Notes: generated by a model from the letters alone, not told the origin. 55,998 nt of DNA from Sphingobacteriaceae bacterium (GCA_947480015.1 CANKBS010000023.1:1-55998), one strand, 5' to 3'; positions 1 through 8,754 are shown, counted from the stretch's first letter. Made by a program: numbers and translations.

Positions 1-149
1 AAAAATGAAGAAATTATTGATTTACAAAATCTAAAAAACTAACTTAGCTAAACAATGAAAACAGAATTAGAGTATACTAAAAACGGGAGTTCAAAATAAG
101 GGGGCTGCTTCATGCGGAAAAGTGGGGGCTCGTTACCCGGAATTTACAC
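1..149 (+). mobile_element. IS21-like right-end remnant
   Basis: Two tandem units of the form GGGGGCT-N7-CGGAA lie at about 102-149, next to the end of an open frame that stops near position 42. Repeated terminal units of this shape are known from ends of IS21-family elements in Bacteroidota. I infer the last bases of an istB-type gene and the right end of an IS21 copy whose body lies left of the window. A related single unit is at 3722-3745. The family call rests on the end repeats only, because no transposase domain is visible here. Confidence 0.35.
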
Positions 150-706
150 TAATAAAGCAAATCTCATTTTGCCTTCTAGTACCTTTCTAATACAATTAAC
201 TTTTATCGCTTTCAATCCCGTATGTGTAGTTTTCGCTAAAATAACATAAAAATTTCACAAAATACCACATTAATTAGAGAAATAGATCGGTTGAGGGCGC
301 TAATATAGATTCCTAAAAAACGAGACCATAACACTGAAGTCGCATTCTAACTAAACTTTAAAACGAAGTCAAATAAAAATCATTACTGAGCGATAGATTC
401 AGCGTACAAGTTAAAAAATCTACGGGTATGTTAAGCAACGGCTTATCGATCAAACGGAGACAGAAGCATCACGCTTAGCAACATGGTTGCATAAATCGCC
501 AAGTTGAATTTCTTGTTCTAAACGATTTTCCAAGAGCCAATTGATATTTGATGTGAGCAAAAAATAATGAGCGCAATGGATACTATAACGTATTATTAGC
601 TAGTTTTGAGAAACCATTAATAAATCAGTAAAGTATTCTCAATAGAAAATTAAACACACTAGTTGATTGAAACGGCTTTTTTGAAAGACTAAGAAAGGAA
701 AAAGTA
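150..706. other. Gene-free stretch
   Basis: No reading frame, RNA gene or strong hairpin could be supported here. The region is AT-rich with stops in all frames. It probably holds the promoter of the downstream permease. Confidence 0.5.
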
Positions 707-2020
707 TTGAAAAAGAACAAAAAATTAAGAATAGTCCAGTTGTCCGCTCTAATCTTCCTAACCATTTCAGGAGGACCATATGGCTTAGAGTCACTTCTTA
801 GTTATGTTGGTAATAATGGTGCATTATTACTTCTTTTAATTACGCCAATTCTTTGGGATATTCCTACCATACTTACAGTGTTGGAATTAAACAGTTTAAT
901 GCCAGTCACTGGTGGTTATTATAAGTGGGTTAAACATGCTTTAGGGTTAAGGTTTGCTTGGTATGAAGGCTGGTGGACTTGGTTATATACTTTTGTTGAC
1001 CTTGCCATCTACCCCGTTTTATTCATGGAATATTTAACTTATTTCTTACCAGAAGCCCAGGCATTTAAAATCCCGATTTGCTTACTGATTATTTGGGGAA
1101 GTGCCTATTTGAATATCAGAGGCATTGTACTAGTAGGTAAAACAGCAGTTTTTCTTGGACTTATGGTTCTAATGCCATTTGTAATTTTGCTTTTTTATTA
1201 TCTTTTTCATCATCATAACAGACCTGATGTCGCAATCACTTCACAGACCAACTCAAATTTCTCTGCGATTGGATTGGGCTTATATACAATCATGTGGAAT
1301 TTTCTCGGATGGGACAATGTTACAACTTATGCTGAGGAAGTTTCCAAGCCTATTCGAACCTATCTGATTTCAGTAATAACAGCCTTTAGTAGCATATTCA
1401 TTGTTTATCTGTTTGTGATTTGGATTTCGATTCATTCTGGAGTTGATCACAATGTCCTCAGTGAAAAAGGTTTTCCTGCATTAGGTGAAATTATTGCAGG
1501 TAGATGGTTAGGAATTCTGATTGCTATTGGTGGCATGGCAAGTGGTTTAGGCCTTTATTCTTCCGTTTTGCTATCAGTTTCAAGAGTACCACTAGCTATG
1601 GCAGAAGATACATTGTTGCCAAGTAAATTACATACCCTCCACCCGAAATATGGAACGCCATATGTTTCAATCTTTTGGTGTACTGTTGTTGTCAGCTTTA
1701 TGATTGTTTTACCCTTCTCAGAACTAATTATTATGGATGTGATTATTTATGGCGCCGCCTTATTTCTAGAATTCATCTCATTGATAGTTCTCAGACATAA
1801 AATGCCTCTTGACTACAGACCATTTCGAATACCTTTAAAAACACCAGGTTTGATTTTAATGATTCTATTACCTATTTCAGTATATCTTATTGCCCTGACA
1901 GGAACTCTAATGAATGATGGTGGTTCGATGCGGCCCTTTATTATAGCAATTAGTATACTTTTCACAGCTGAAATTTTGTGGAGACTGATTGTTTGGCGAA
2001 ATCCAAATATTTTAAAATGA
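707..2020 (+). CDS. APC-family amino acid permease
   Basis: This is a 437-residue polytopic membrane protein with about twelve hydrophobic segments, the usual size of an amino acid-polyamine-organocation (APC) transporter. The first segment has the glycine-rich unwound-helix signature seen in APC transporters (TISGGPYGLES, residues 19-29), followed by the LMPVTGGYYKW motif typical of the second helix. It should sit in the inner membrane and move an amino acid or amine with H+ or by exchange; the substrate cannot be read from the sequence. The start is a TTG codon at 707. It stands alone, 54 bp upstream of the phosphatase gene, and both lie between IS21-like end fragments. Confidence 0.85.
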   Translation: MKKNKKLRIVQLSALIFLTISGGPYGLESLLSYVGNNGALLLLLITPILWDIPTILTVLELNSLMPVTGGYYKWVKHALGLRFAWYEGWWTWLYTFVDLAIYPVLFMEYLTYFLPEAQAFKIPICLLIIWGSAYLNIRGIVLVGKTAVFLGLMVLMPFVILLFYYLFHHHNRPDVAITSQTNSNFSAIGLGLYTIMWNFLGWDNVTTYAEEVSKPIRTYLISVITAFSSIFIVYLFVIWISIHSGVDHNVLSEKGFPALGEIIAGRWLGILIAIGGMASGLGLYSSVLLSVSRVPLAMAEDTLLPSKLHTLHPKYGTPYVSIFWCTVVVSFMIVLPFSELIIMDVIIYGAALFLEFISLIVLRHKMPLDYRPFRIPLKTPGLILMILLPISVYLIALTGTLMNDGGSMRPFIIAISILFTAEILWRLIVWRNPNILK

Positions 2021-2074
2021 CATCGAATCACACGCATACCATAAGAAGTAAGAACATTTAAAAAAGTACACCCG

Positions 2075-3565
2075 ATGATAAATATACAAATCTTAGACTG
2101 GAATAAATCGAGTACAAAAATTGTTATCGTCGTTTTTATAGCGCTTCTGGCGCTATCTTCTTTCTTTATCATCAGTTCTTACCGCAGCTTTCTAAGTAAT
2201 TCACAAGAAAGCGTCCTGACGCGACTACAATCCATTTCTAATACGCATTCGCTTGACATCAACTCACTCGACATCGCTTATCTAGATTCGATGTTCGTGA
2301 GCGGAAAATCCAAAAGAGCCATGCAAAACGACACGAAATTGCTTTTAGTGAATGACCAATTGGACAAGGTAGCTAGTATTAATGGCATAGAAGAACCCAT
2401 TGCATTGATGTTTCATGATGAAAGAAGCGGAAAGTTCTTTTTTATTGCAAACTCAAAAGCTGATTCCCTTTTCTTTGGCGATCCATACGAACAGGCCTCT
2501 GATGATTTCCATGCAAAGTATACAAGCGGGGGTACACTTGGGCCCTATAAGGATGAATTCGGTACGTGGCTCACCTCTCTTAGTCCTGTAAAAAATAAAG
2601 CGAACAAGACGGTTGGTGCCATTGAGGTGGATCTCAAATTCGATTCATTCATCACTAGGGCAAATTCCACTCTTTATCGGAATCTATTGGCCTCGGTACT
2701 GATTTTTATTTTCACAACAATCGTACTATTGCGCTATGTAAGAGTAATACTTGTTTTTGAAGAGAAGATCCAGAAAAAACTAAAGCGGAGTCACGATATC
2801 ATTGAAGAGAAGAACACAGAAATCATACAGAGCATAAATTACGCCCTTCGCATTCAAAAGGCCATATTACCATCAATGGAATTATTTAAAAGTAAATTAC
2901 CAAACTCATTTATTTTGTATTTACCTAAGGATATTGTTGCTGGCGACTTTTACTGGATGGAAACAACAGAAGACCAAGTGATATTTGCCGCTTGTGACTG
3001 CACTGGCCATGGAGTTCCAGGAGCGATGGTGTCGGTGGTGTGCCATAATGCTCTCAATAGAGCAGTTAGAGAATTTGGAAAAACTCAGCCAGCGGAAATA
3101 CTGAACCAGACGGAAGAAATTGTGGTCGAGTACTTCGCTAAGAGCGCGGATGACATAAAAGATGGAATGGATGTATCTTTGTGTGCATATGATCCAAAGA
3201 CCAGAACCTTACAGTGGGCAGGTGCAAATAATGCACTTTGGCTCATTCAGAATGGTGCCCTGATAGAGATCAAAGCTGATAAGCAGCCTATAGGCAAGAT
3301 CGAAGACAGCAAACCTTTTACGAACCATACTTTTAATCTGAATGAAGGTGACATAATCTACCTCTTCACTGATGGATATGCCGATCAATTTGGAGGTGAG
3401 ACTGGGCAAAAAAAGCTCACCAGAAAAAGGTTCAAAGAGCTTATTTTAAGAATTCAAAACCAGCCATTTAAAGAGCAACAAATAATACTAGAAGGCTTCA
3501 TTACAAATTATCGAAAAGAAGTTGAACAAGTGGATGATATACTTGTGATGGGAGTTGAAGTTTAA
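2075..3565 (+). CDS. Membrane sensor SpoIIE-type protein phosphatase
   Basis: This 496-residue protein has a TM helix at about 15-37, an extracytoplasmic sensor-like region, a second TM at about 205-222, a short coiled coil (about 225-260) and a PP2C/SpoIIE serine phosphatase domain to the C-terminus. Metal-binding acidic motifs are visible: AGDFYWM, DCTGHGVPGA, DGMD and FTDGYADQFGG. The family dephosphorylates Ser/Thr-phosphoproteins, often anti-sigma antagonists, in response to a signal received by the N-terminal region. No partner switch genes (anti-sigma kinase, STAS protein) are nearby, so the target is probably encoded elsewhere. Confidence 0.85.
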   Translation: MINIQILDWNKSSTKIVIVVFIALLALSSFFIISSYRSFLSNSQESVLTRLQSISNTHSLDINSLDIAYLDSMFVSGKSKRAMQNDTKLLLVNDQLDKVASINGIEEPIALMFHDERSGKFFFIANSKADSLFFGDPYEQASDDFHAKYTSGGTLGPYKDEFGTWLTSLSPVKNKANKTVGAIEVDLKFDSFITRANSTLYRNLLASVLIFIFTTIVLLRYVRVILVFEEKIQKKLKRSHDIIEEKNTEIIQSINYALRIQKAILPSMELFKSKLPNSFILYLPKDIVAGDFYWMETTEDQVIFAACDCTGHGVPGAMVSVVCHNALNRAVREFGKTQPAEILNQTEEIVVEYFAKSADDIKDGMDVSLCAYDPKTRTLQWAGANNALWLIQNGALIEIKADKQPIGKIEDSKPFTNHTFNLNEGDIIYLFTDGYADQFGGETGQKKLTRKRFKELILRIQNQPFKEQQIILEGFITNYRKEVEQVDDILVMGVEV

Positions 3566-3721
3566 CTAAATCAAATTGTAAATAGAGAGGTAGAATGGGC
3601 ATACCACTACACCAGCTTCCAGAAGATCTCCAAATCCAGCACCCGCTTCCTAACTGGTTTGAAGGTAATGATTGCAATAGACACAGGGCAAAAACGCTAA
3701 GGGTTGATTTTTTAAAAAACC

Positions 3722-3745
3722 GGGGCTCTTATAGCGGAATTTACA
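3722..3745. repeat. IS21-like end unit
   Basis: This 24-bp block matches 125-148 at 19 of 24 positions in the same orientation (GGGGCTC, seven variable bases, CGGAATTTACA). A looser GGGGCT-N9-CGAAAA unit follows at 3811. Together with the left copy it brackets the permease and phosphatase genes and probably marks an old IS21-family insertion or end. Confidence 0.35.
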
Positions 3746-3848
3746 GGTAGTGAACAAATATCCATTTTCAGTCTGGTAAAGTATTTTAACTATGGTCTTC
3801 TACCAATTTCGGGGCTTTGTTAGAACGAAAAGCCGGTACTAATTGTTA

Positions 3849-4016
3849 GAAATTGATAGTAGATAAATATGGCAACGATAAAGACCAGAAAGCATGGGTA
3901 GAAATTGTACCAATTGCTGATCATATTGTTTCAAAGTCACCGCAAATAGTGCGTGTAACACAATCACAATTCGCAAAAATTTTAGATTCGGTGGCGAAAA
4001 ACAAGCAAAATAACTA
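3849..4016 (+). pseudogene. 3' fragment of an unknown gene
   Basis: An open frame without a good start runs from about 3849 to a TAA at 4014-4016. It encodes a protein-like tail containing DQKAWVEIVPIADHI and ending VAKNKQNN. No family was recognised. The abrupt beginning after stops, inside a region with IS-end debris, suggests the 5' part was lost. It could also be a very short gene with a non-canonical start. Confidence 0.3.
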
Positions 4017-4018
4017 AC

Positions 4019-4073
4019 ACACCTCTAAATCTTTTACTACTTCTAATTGCTGAGCGCCTATATTTTAGAGGTG
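4019..4073. terminator. Inverted repeat, possible terminator
   Basis: Two perfect 11-base arms (ACACCTCTAAA and TTTAGAGGTGT) are separated by about 33 bases just after the gene fragment that ends at 4016. The loop is long for an intrinsic terminator and only a short T tract follows, so function is uncertain. Confidence 0.3.
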
Positions 4074-4190
4074 TTTCGGGTCATTTTAATCGTATTTGGT
4101 GTGAGTTGATTTGTCGGTGGTAAATCAAAGAAATACTTAATCTTTTGCGAAAAAATCATGTATTAAACAGATTGCTACGTCGTTTTCTAT

Positions 4191-4787
4191 TTAGTGTTTT
4201 ACTTCAGGCTCTGAACCCGAATAATCTACTGGAGCCTCAACAGCATTGTCATCAGTAACAGTAGTTGCAGCTTCTTCATCAGCAGCAGCTTCTTCTTGAG
4301 GTGTCATTCGCATATTTTCTTGCTGAACTGCAGAAATAGAATCCAAGCGAGCAGCTTCCCTTGCGGCTTTTTCAGCATTAGAAACACCAGTTACACCTGA
4401 TAAATTTAAAGTGCTAAAAAGTATTGATAGAACAATCAACGCAATCGTGAAAAAAGAATTAAATGTACTTAAACTATCTTTTTCCTTCTCTTGAATTAGG
4501 TTAACTTTATAATTTTCATCTAGTGCTTTTTTACGCATATCATCAACGTTATCATGAATACCTATAAATAACAAAATAATCTGTGAACTCAGCAATATAC
4601 CTAATGATAGTATTACTAGATATAATCCTGCAATCCCCATTATTACATCACCTAAAATCGACTGACCGCTTATAGAATTAACTATTGAAAACCCAACATA
4701 TAATGTGAGAATTACTTCTGCAAAGCCAATTAGAATTACAACGTAAGCCCTAAGCAACCATAGTTTTTTGGGTAAGAGATTTTTCAT
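4191..4787 (-). CDS. Hypothetical membrane protein
   Basis: From an ATG at 4787 the product is 198 residues with about three hydrophobic segments (two in the N-terminal half, one around the middle) and a long acidic, Ala/Glu-rich C-terminal tail. An upstream in-frame TTG at 4838 would add 17 residues and overlap the hsdR remnant stop, but the ATG start places the basic residues directly before the first TM helix and looks better. I do not recognise the family. It lies directly downstream of a truncated restriction gene on the same strand and may have belonged to that lost island. Confidence 0.6.
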   Translation of the reverse strand: MKNLLPKKLWLLRAYVVILIGFAEVILTLYVGFSIVNSISGQSILGDVIMGIAGLYLVILSLGILLSSQIILLFIGIHDNVDDMRKKALDENYKVNLIQEKEKDSLSTFNSFFTIALIVLSILFSTLNLSGVTGVSNAEKAAREAARLDSISAVQQENMRMTPQEEAAADEEAATTVTDDNAVEAPVDYSGSEPEVKH

Positions 4788-4834
4788 TTTTTTCAGTTTA
4801 GATAATGTAATACTAATATTTAATTTTGAGATTG

Positions 4835-5080
4835 TCAAGCTGCTTCCGCAGAATGATTTATTTGTTCTAGGAGAGAGATAATTTTGGTAGATGTAACCTC
4901 GTCAAACATACCCATAATGCCACTTGTATTAATGTCTGTAAATGGTGGTTCAAAAAGCATGGCTGGTTCAATAACCCCTTTAACTGTCAAGAAGTTAATT
5001 ATAGTGTCCATGAAACTTATCTGCTGCGAGTTTAAGGTTTGACCACTTAATATTTCTCCGAATGCTAGTTTTGCTGCGAT
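4835..5080 (-). pseudogene. 3' remnant of a type I restriction hsdR gene
   Basis: The last 80 or so residues of this frame resemble the C-terminal helical domain of EcoEI-type HsdR subunits: a helix ending FLTVKGVIEPAMLFEPPFTDI, then GIMGMFDE and a final leucine-rich helix. The DEAD/helicase and nuclease domains are absent. The frame stays open upstream to 5257 but that part does not look like HsdR and crosses a terminator and the att site. It is a different HsdR type from the complete gene at 28.6-31.6 kb, so it is a relic of an earlier restriction island at the same tRNA locus. Confidence 0.6.
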
Positions 5081-5092
5081 ATGCACAGAAAC

Positions 5093-5128
5093 AAAAAAAC
5101 CGCTCTCGTATTGAAACTTGAGCGGCTT
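5093..5128 (-). terminator. Terminator, probably the original tRNA-Lys terminator
   Basis: Read on the minus strand, a 6-bp stem (CCGCTC/GAGCGG, 5100-5125) is followed by seven T. It sits just outside the att core copy at 5153. Before the element inserted, this would have been the terminator directly downstream of the tRNA-Lys 3' end. Confidence 0.5.
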
Positions 5129-5152
5129 TGATGCCAATTGACTTGCGTCAGT

Positions 5153-5166
5153 GTGATCCCGCTGGG
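5153..5166. repeat. attL core (copy of tRNA-Lys 3' end)
   Basis: This is an exact 14-bp copy of the tRNA-Lys 3' end at 38810-38823, in direct orientation. It lies between the displaced tRNA terminator (5093-5128) and the integrase gene, as expected for the distal attachment junction of a tRNA-targeting element. Confidence 0.7.
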
Positions 5167-5280
5167 TGAAGCATATACAGCGCTTTTCAGCCTCAGACCG
5201 CCCCGTTGTACTGGTATCAAAGCCTTGATTTAAATGTTTTTCAAGCCCCGGTAGCAAAACGCAGTAAAAGGCAAAATTAT

Positions 5281-5299
5281 TATTGATTTATTGTTGATA
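5281..5299. promoter_or_regulatory. Putative integrase arm-type site, left end
   Basis: TATTGATTTATTGTTGATA here matches 38736-38754 at 18 of 19 positions in direct orientation, one copy inside each end of the element. Paired repeats of this kind near att cores are typical of tyrosine-recombinase arm-binding sites. It also lies just upstream of the integrase start and could affect its expression. Confidence 0.45.
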
Positions 5300-5326
5300 A
5301 TAGAATCGAACTACTTTAGCTATACG

Positions 5327-6532
5327 ATGGCGAAAGTGAAAATATTATTGTGGAAACACCAACAAAACGCGGATCAGACCTACCCGCTGTATTTGCGAAT
5401 ATACAAAGACCGTCGAGTAAAATTGATTTCAATAGGGTATTCTGTGCTATTAAAAGACTGGAACGAAAAGGCGTGTCGAGTTCTCCCGTCAAACAAGAAT
5501 TATGTAAGGTTGAATAACCTTTTCTCCAAACTGCTCTTGGACGCCCAATCAACTGCCTTAGAAATTGAAACAGCCGATTTTTCGTCCACCGCCAAGCAAA
5601 TTATAACTCGAATAAAAGGAGCGCCTAATAAAGACTATTTCGCTTTTGCCTATGACTACATAAAACAGTTCAATAACGAACCACAGAGAGGTACCTACCT
5701 CATTTATATAACTCAGCTGGCTAAAATGAAAAAGTATCTGAATAACCATTCGCTCTCTTTCAAGGATATTGACCCAACTTTCTTAAGAAGATACGAGACC
5801 TACCTAAAATCTATTGGTAATGGTACCAATACGATACACGGAAATTTGAAGCGTATTCGCTCGATTTACTACGCTGCTATTAAGGAGGGTGTAATTGATC
5901 AATCTAAGAATCCTTTCTTTTCGTTTAAATTAAAGATTGAAAAAACAAAAAAAGAAAGGCTTACTATTGATGAGTTGAATCAAATCAGACGGGTTGAGCT
6001 GCCAGAAGGAACTAACGTTTGGCATTGTAGAAACATGTTTGTCTTTAGCTTCTGCAATATGGGCATCCGTATCAGCGATGTTTTATGTTTGAAGTGGGAC
6101 AACATTAAAGGTAACAAACTTGAGTATAAGATGAAAAAAACCAAAGATGCGATGTCAATTTTCTTAAGCAGCGAAGCCGAAAGCATCTTAGAACTTTATC
6201 GCAACGACAGAACCATATTGACCAATCGAATTTTTCCTATTCTCAAAGATGGAGACTCTCCTTTATACGATCGGCTAAAAAATGCCATCTCTTTAACGAA
6301 TAAGTCACTAAAAGAACTTGCAAAGCGTGCTGGGATAAACAAAAGCTTGTCTACACATGTTGCAAGGCACACTTGGGCGCAGCGCGCCAAGGATTTAAAC
6401 GTAAACCTCAAAACGATTCAAAAAGGACTTGGGCACGAAAATGTAAGAACAACTGAGATTTACCTTTCTGACTTCAACGATAATGACCTAGCTCAGGCTA
6501 ACGAATTAATCACTGCGGTTGATGGACGCTAG
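5327..6532 (+). CDS. Tyrosine recombinase (integrase)
   Basis: From the ATG at 5327 this is a 401-residue Bacteroidota-type phage integrase. It has an N-terminal arm-binding domain (about 1-90), a SAM-like core-binding domain (about 100-200) and a C-terminal catalytic domain. Catalytic residues are all visible: R248 (NMGIRISD), H344 and R347 (STHVARH), H370 (GLGHENV) and the nucleophile Y379 (EIYLS). An in-frame TTG at 5291 would add 12 residues overlapping the putative arm site and is less likely. It should integrate and excise the island at the tRNA-Lys 3' end. Confidence 0.92.
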   Translation: MAKVKILLWKHQQNADQTYPLYLRIYKDRRVKLISIGYSVLLKDWNEKACRVLPSNKNYVRLNNLFSKLLLDAQSTALEIETADFSSTAKQIITRIKGAPNKDYFAFAYDYIKQFNNEPQRGTYLIYITQLAKMKKYLNNHSLSFKDIDPTFLRRYETYLKSIGNGTNTIHGNLKRIRSIYYAAIKEGVIDQSKNPFFSFKLKIEKTKKERLTIDELNQIRRVELPEGTNVWHCRNMFVFSFCNMGIRISDVLCLKWDNIKGNKLEYKMKKTKDAMSIFLSSEAESILELYRNDRTILTNRIFPILKDGDSPLYDRLKNAISLTNKSLKELAKRAGINKSLSTHVARHTWAQRAKDLNVNLKTIQKGLGHENVRTTEIYLSDFNDNDLAQANELITAVDGR

Positions 6533-6655
6533 TTCTGATTTAAAAAAAGGGGGAGCCTTGGGGAGGATTGCAGAATCGATAAGGCTTGAAATGAGCTCGT
6601 GCGTTTTTCATTCTTTAACCATTTTCCGTAAATTAGATTTTACAATTCACAACAA

Positions 6656-7741
6656 ATGGGCCTAAATCTTAATTACAACATATTGAATTCGATACATGAT
6701 TCCATTCTTCAATTTAGCGAGAGCCTGTTTTCTCATGGCCATGAAGAAGATGAGGGAATATTATTGATAAAGAAAAATGCCTCTTTGGAGTTAGGTGATA
6801 ATAAAGTGATTCAAGATTACTACGAAGGAGAGGTGATTAAGATCAAGAATCATGAAGCTTGGGAGGACTACTCAACAAAAGCTCTAGAGGTTCGGATGTC
6901 TGAGTACATTGAATATTGGATCAACTTTCCAGAGGATGAGGAACTAAAGGCGCTAATTGTTTTTCTAGAGGACGAAAATTCAAAAATAACAAATGCGAGA
7001 AGTTATTTTGGTTTTCAGCAAAACGGGAAGAACGACATCCGTATCTTGGTGGAAGCCGCACTAGATAAAGAGACTCGCACATTTAAAATAGCAATTCCAT
7101 TAAATATTTATGTTGGCTCGCCGCAATGGAGCAAATTACTAGAATTTTTTGAGATCACAGAGTCAAGCCGAATTGTTGCCCTTAGTATTTCTATGGCGAT
7201 AAGTAATTATGTTTATTTGCGCCGGATGGAAGGGAGACTAACTTATTTAAAACATTTAATCAATGGTGAAGCAGATCGAAGTCCTCAAGTGAAAGTCGAA
7301 AGAGGCCAACAAGGTTTAAAGAACGAACAATTCATTAATAACAGTGCGGTTGCAAACACGTTTGAATTGGTGCACGATAAGGGAATTGAAATTCTGGACC
7401 CGATTTATAAGGCTCTAACAAATGATAAGGACCCCGCAATTGAAAATTGCAGTATTGAAAAATTTAGATTGGCATTCTCAAATTCGCGTGTAGATCAGAA
7501 CTTGATGATAGAATGGAAAAAGGGACGAGTACGCTTAGCCTATTTTATACACCAATTGTTTGAATATGGTATTATTCCTGACGACGAACCTTATAACGCC
7601 CTGATTCAAAATAACAGGATATTTGTAATCGGTGGGAAGACGGTTCAAAACATTAAGACTGAGTATTCAGGAATATACAAAGGAGGCGCCATTCCCAGGA
7701 ACGTTAAGTTTATAGATGACGCCTTTAAAGGTCTCCAATAA
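6656..7741 (+). CDS. Hypothetical protein, 361 aa
   Basis: I do not recognise a family. The N-terminal third is acidic. The middle has a strand/helix pattern with a basic linker near residues 205-225. The C-terminal region has well-spaced aromatic and glycine residues (YFIHQLFEYGIIPDDEPYN, then GIYKGGAIPRN) suggesting a folded alpha/beta or helical domain. No signal peptide or TM segment is evident. It lies between the integrase and the HTH regulator, a position where Bacteroidota elements often carry accessory or regulatory genes. Confidence 0.75.
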   Translation: MGLNLNYNILNSIHDSILQFSESLFSHGHEEDEGILLIKKNASLELGDNKVIQDYYEGEVIKIKNHEAWEDYSTKALEVRMSEYIEYWINFPEDEELKALIVFLEDENSKITNARSYFGFQQNGKNDIRILVEAALDKETRTFKIAIPLNIYVGSPQWSKLLEFFEITESSRIVALSISMAISNYVYLRRMEGRLTYLKHLINGEADRSPQVKVERGQQGLKNEQFINNSAVANTFELVHDKGIEILDPIYKALTNDKDPAIENCSIEKFRLAFSNSRVDQNLMIEWKKGRVRLAYFIHQLFEYGIIPDDEPYNALIQNNRIFVIGGKTVQNIKTEYSGIYKGGAIPRNVKFIDDAFKGLQ

Positions 7742-7790
7742 AGGTTATTTTCAAAGCACAAACGCCTTATTAGTTCTAAAGCCTTACCAT

Positions 7791-7804
7791 CCTTACCGGT
7801 AAGG
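7791..7804. promoter_or_regulatory. Palindromic operator candidate
   Basis: CCTTACCGGTAAGG is a perfect 14-bp palindrome. Extra half-sites (CCTTACC at 7782 and GTAAGG near 7820) flank it. It lies about 45-55 bp upstream of a TAACTTTG -7 element in front of the HTH gene, a good position for autoregulation by that protein or another element regulator. Confidence 0.4.
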
Positions 7805-7846
7805 GAATGAGAGCTTTGTGTAAGGTTCTATTGCTTTTAGTCCCTT

Positions 7847-7854
7847 TAACTTTG
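7847..7854 (+). promoter_or_regulatory. Bacteroidota -7 element
   Basis: TAACTTTG matches the Bacteroidota sigma -7 consensus TAnnTTTG exactly, 20 bp before the HTH gene start at 7874. No matching -33 TTTG was seen at the usual distance, which would suit an activated or regulated promoter. Confidence 0.4.
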
Positions 7855-7873
7855 CATCAAAATAAGATGCATC

Positions 7874-8269
7874 GTGGAAAAAGTTTCAGCAGATAAAATT
7901 GAAGGGCTAAAGGAGTTTATTCGGCTCCAAATTCTAGTAGAAGATTCAAAATCAATTGGGCCTCTGGCCACTATGGGTGTGCCTATTATAATGGCTAGCT
8001 CTGAAGTGGCTCAGACCGTGTTTCAAAACATAGCCAACATTAATCTATCACTCACACGTATTGCAAAACGGCCTTTAGATCAGTGGCTAACTCACGAACA
8101 AGCCCTAGAGTTTTTTGGTGTCAGTGAGAACACTTTGCGCGGATATACAAATAGGGGATGGCTATCAGTTAGCATAGTGGATCGTAAAAAGTATTACCAC
8201 ATGGCGGACATAGAAAAGTTCTTGATGCACCCTGATCACCGCAAACACGCATTTCAATTCAATAAGTAA
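7874..8269 (+). CDS. HTH DNA-binding protein, excisionase-like
   Basis: This is a 131-residue protein with a GTG start at 7874. Residues about 75-125 form a MerR/excisionase-type winged helix: LTHEQALEFFGVSENTLRGYTNRG, then a wing and YHMADIEKFLM. The N-terminal 60 residues are predicted helical and unassigned. Proteins like this near an integrase act as directionality factors or as regulators of element genes. It may bind the palindrome upstream of its own gene. Confidence 0.75.
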   Translation: MEKVSADKIEGLKEFIRLQILVEDSKSIGPLATMGVPIIMASSEVAQTVFQNIANINLSLTRIAKRPLDQWLTHEQALEFFGVSENTLRGYTNRGWLSVSIVDRKKYYHMADIEKFLMHPDHRKHAFQFNK

Positions 8270-8304
8270 CAATAAATATAAACCAATAACTAAAATCAGC
8301 AACT

Positions 8305-8706
8305 ATGAAAACAAAAGCAAGAAAAGTTGAAGAACTAGCGCAAGGGCTTCGCCAATACATGGCAATTTACCATCGCCAAAAAAACGGCCGACCAGTTAAG
8401 GCCCCAGGTGTTTACTCATCAGGATTCAAATCCGCCGTCAAGGTAATGGGGGTAACAAACGTCAAAACAGAGCTCATTGATGTACCAATTAGCGAACTGG
8501 ATAGCAAATTGGAAACCCTCAAACGAACCTTGAAAACCGAGCCAATGAGCAAAGGAATGGCAAATAACGTAACGTGTTCATTTAAAAGCTTCATCAGCTG
8601 GCGTGAGCTTATCTCAATCTCTCACCAAATGCGCATGCGTAAAAAGAATAAAGGCTACAAGTTGATTGTGGTGAGCAAACCGAGTCAAGCGAAGGCAGCT
8701 GCTTAG
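8305..8706 (+). CDS. Hypothetical basic protein, 133 aa
   Basis: The protein is small and strongly basic, with many Lys/Arg and a lysine/alanine-rich tail. A helical middle part (DVPISELDSKLETLKRTLK) is visible. No family was recognised. The charge suggests a nucleic-acid-binding role, which is an inference. It lies 35 bp after the HTH gene and before a strong hairpin, so the two may form a small operon. Confidence 0.6.
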   Translation: MKTKARKVEELAQGLRQYMAIYHRQKNGRPVKAPGVYSSGFKSAVKVMGVTNVKTELIDVPISELDSKLETLKRTLKTEPMSKGMANNVTCSFKSFISWRELISISHQMRMRKKNKGYKLIVVSKPSQAKAAA

Positions 8707-8712
8707 TAAAAG

Positions 8713-8754
8713 TCTGACCGGGAGCGGGAGTAGCGTCCCGCTCCGAAGGTCAGA
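8713..8754. other. Strong nested stem-loop
   Basis: Outer arms TCTGACC/GGTCAGA enclose inner arms GGAGCGGGA/TCCCGCTCC, giving a GC-rich structure between the basic protein gene and the MazG gene. There is no T tract on the plus strand, and only a short one on the minus strand. It may be a processing, protein-binding or Rho-independent element. Confidence 0.45.

Noticed and set aside
1813-2172. Minus-strand 119-aa frame across the permease end
   Set aside because: It is antisense to the permease C-terminus and the phosphatase start and has no independent support.
3594-3749. Short plus-strand frame of 51 codons over the IS21-like unit
   Set aside because: Its last codons are simply the translated IS-end repeat, and no family was recognised.
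5080-5257. Upstream 59 codons of the frame containing the hsdR remnant
   Set aside because: They cross the displaced tRNA terminator and the att core and show no HsdR-like sequence; the frame is open by chance.
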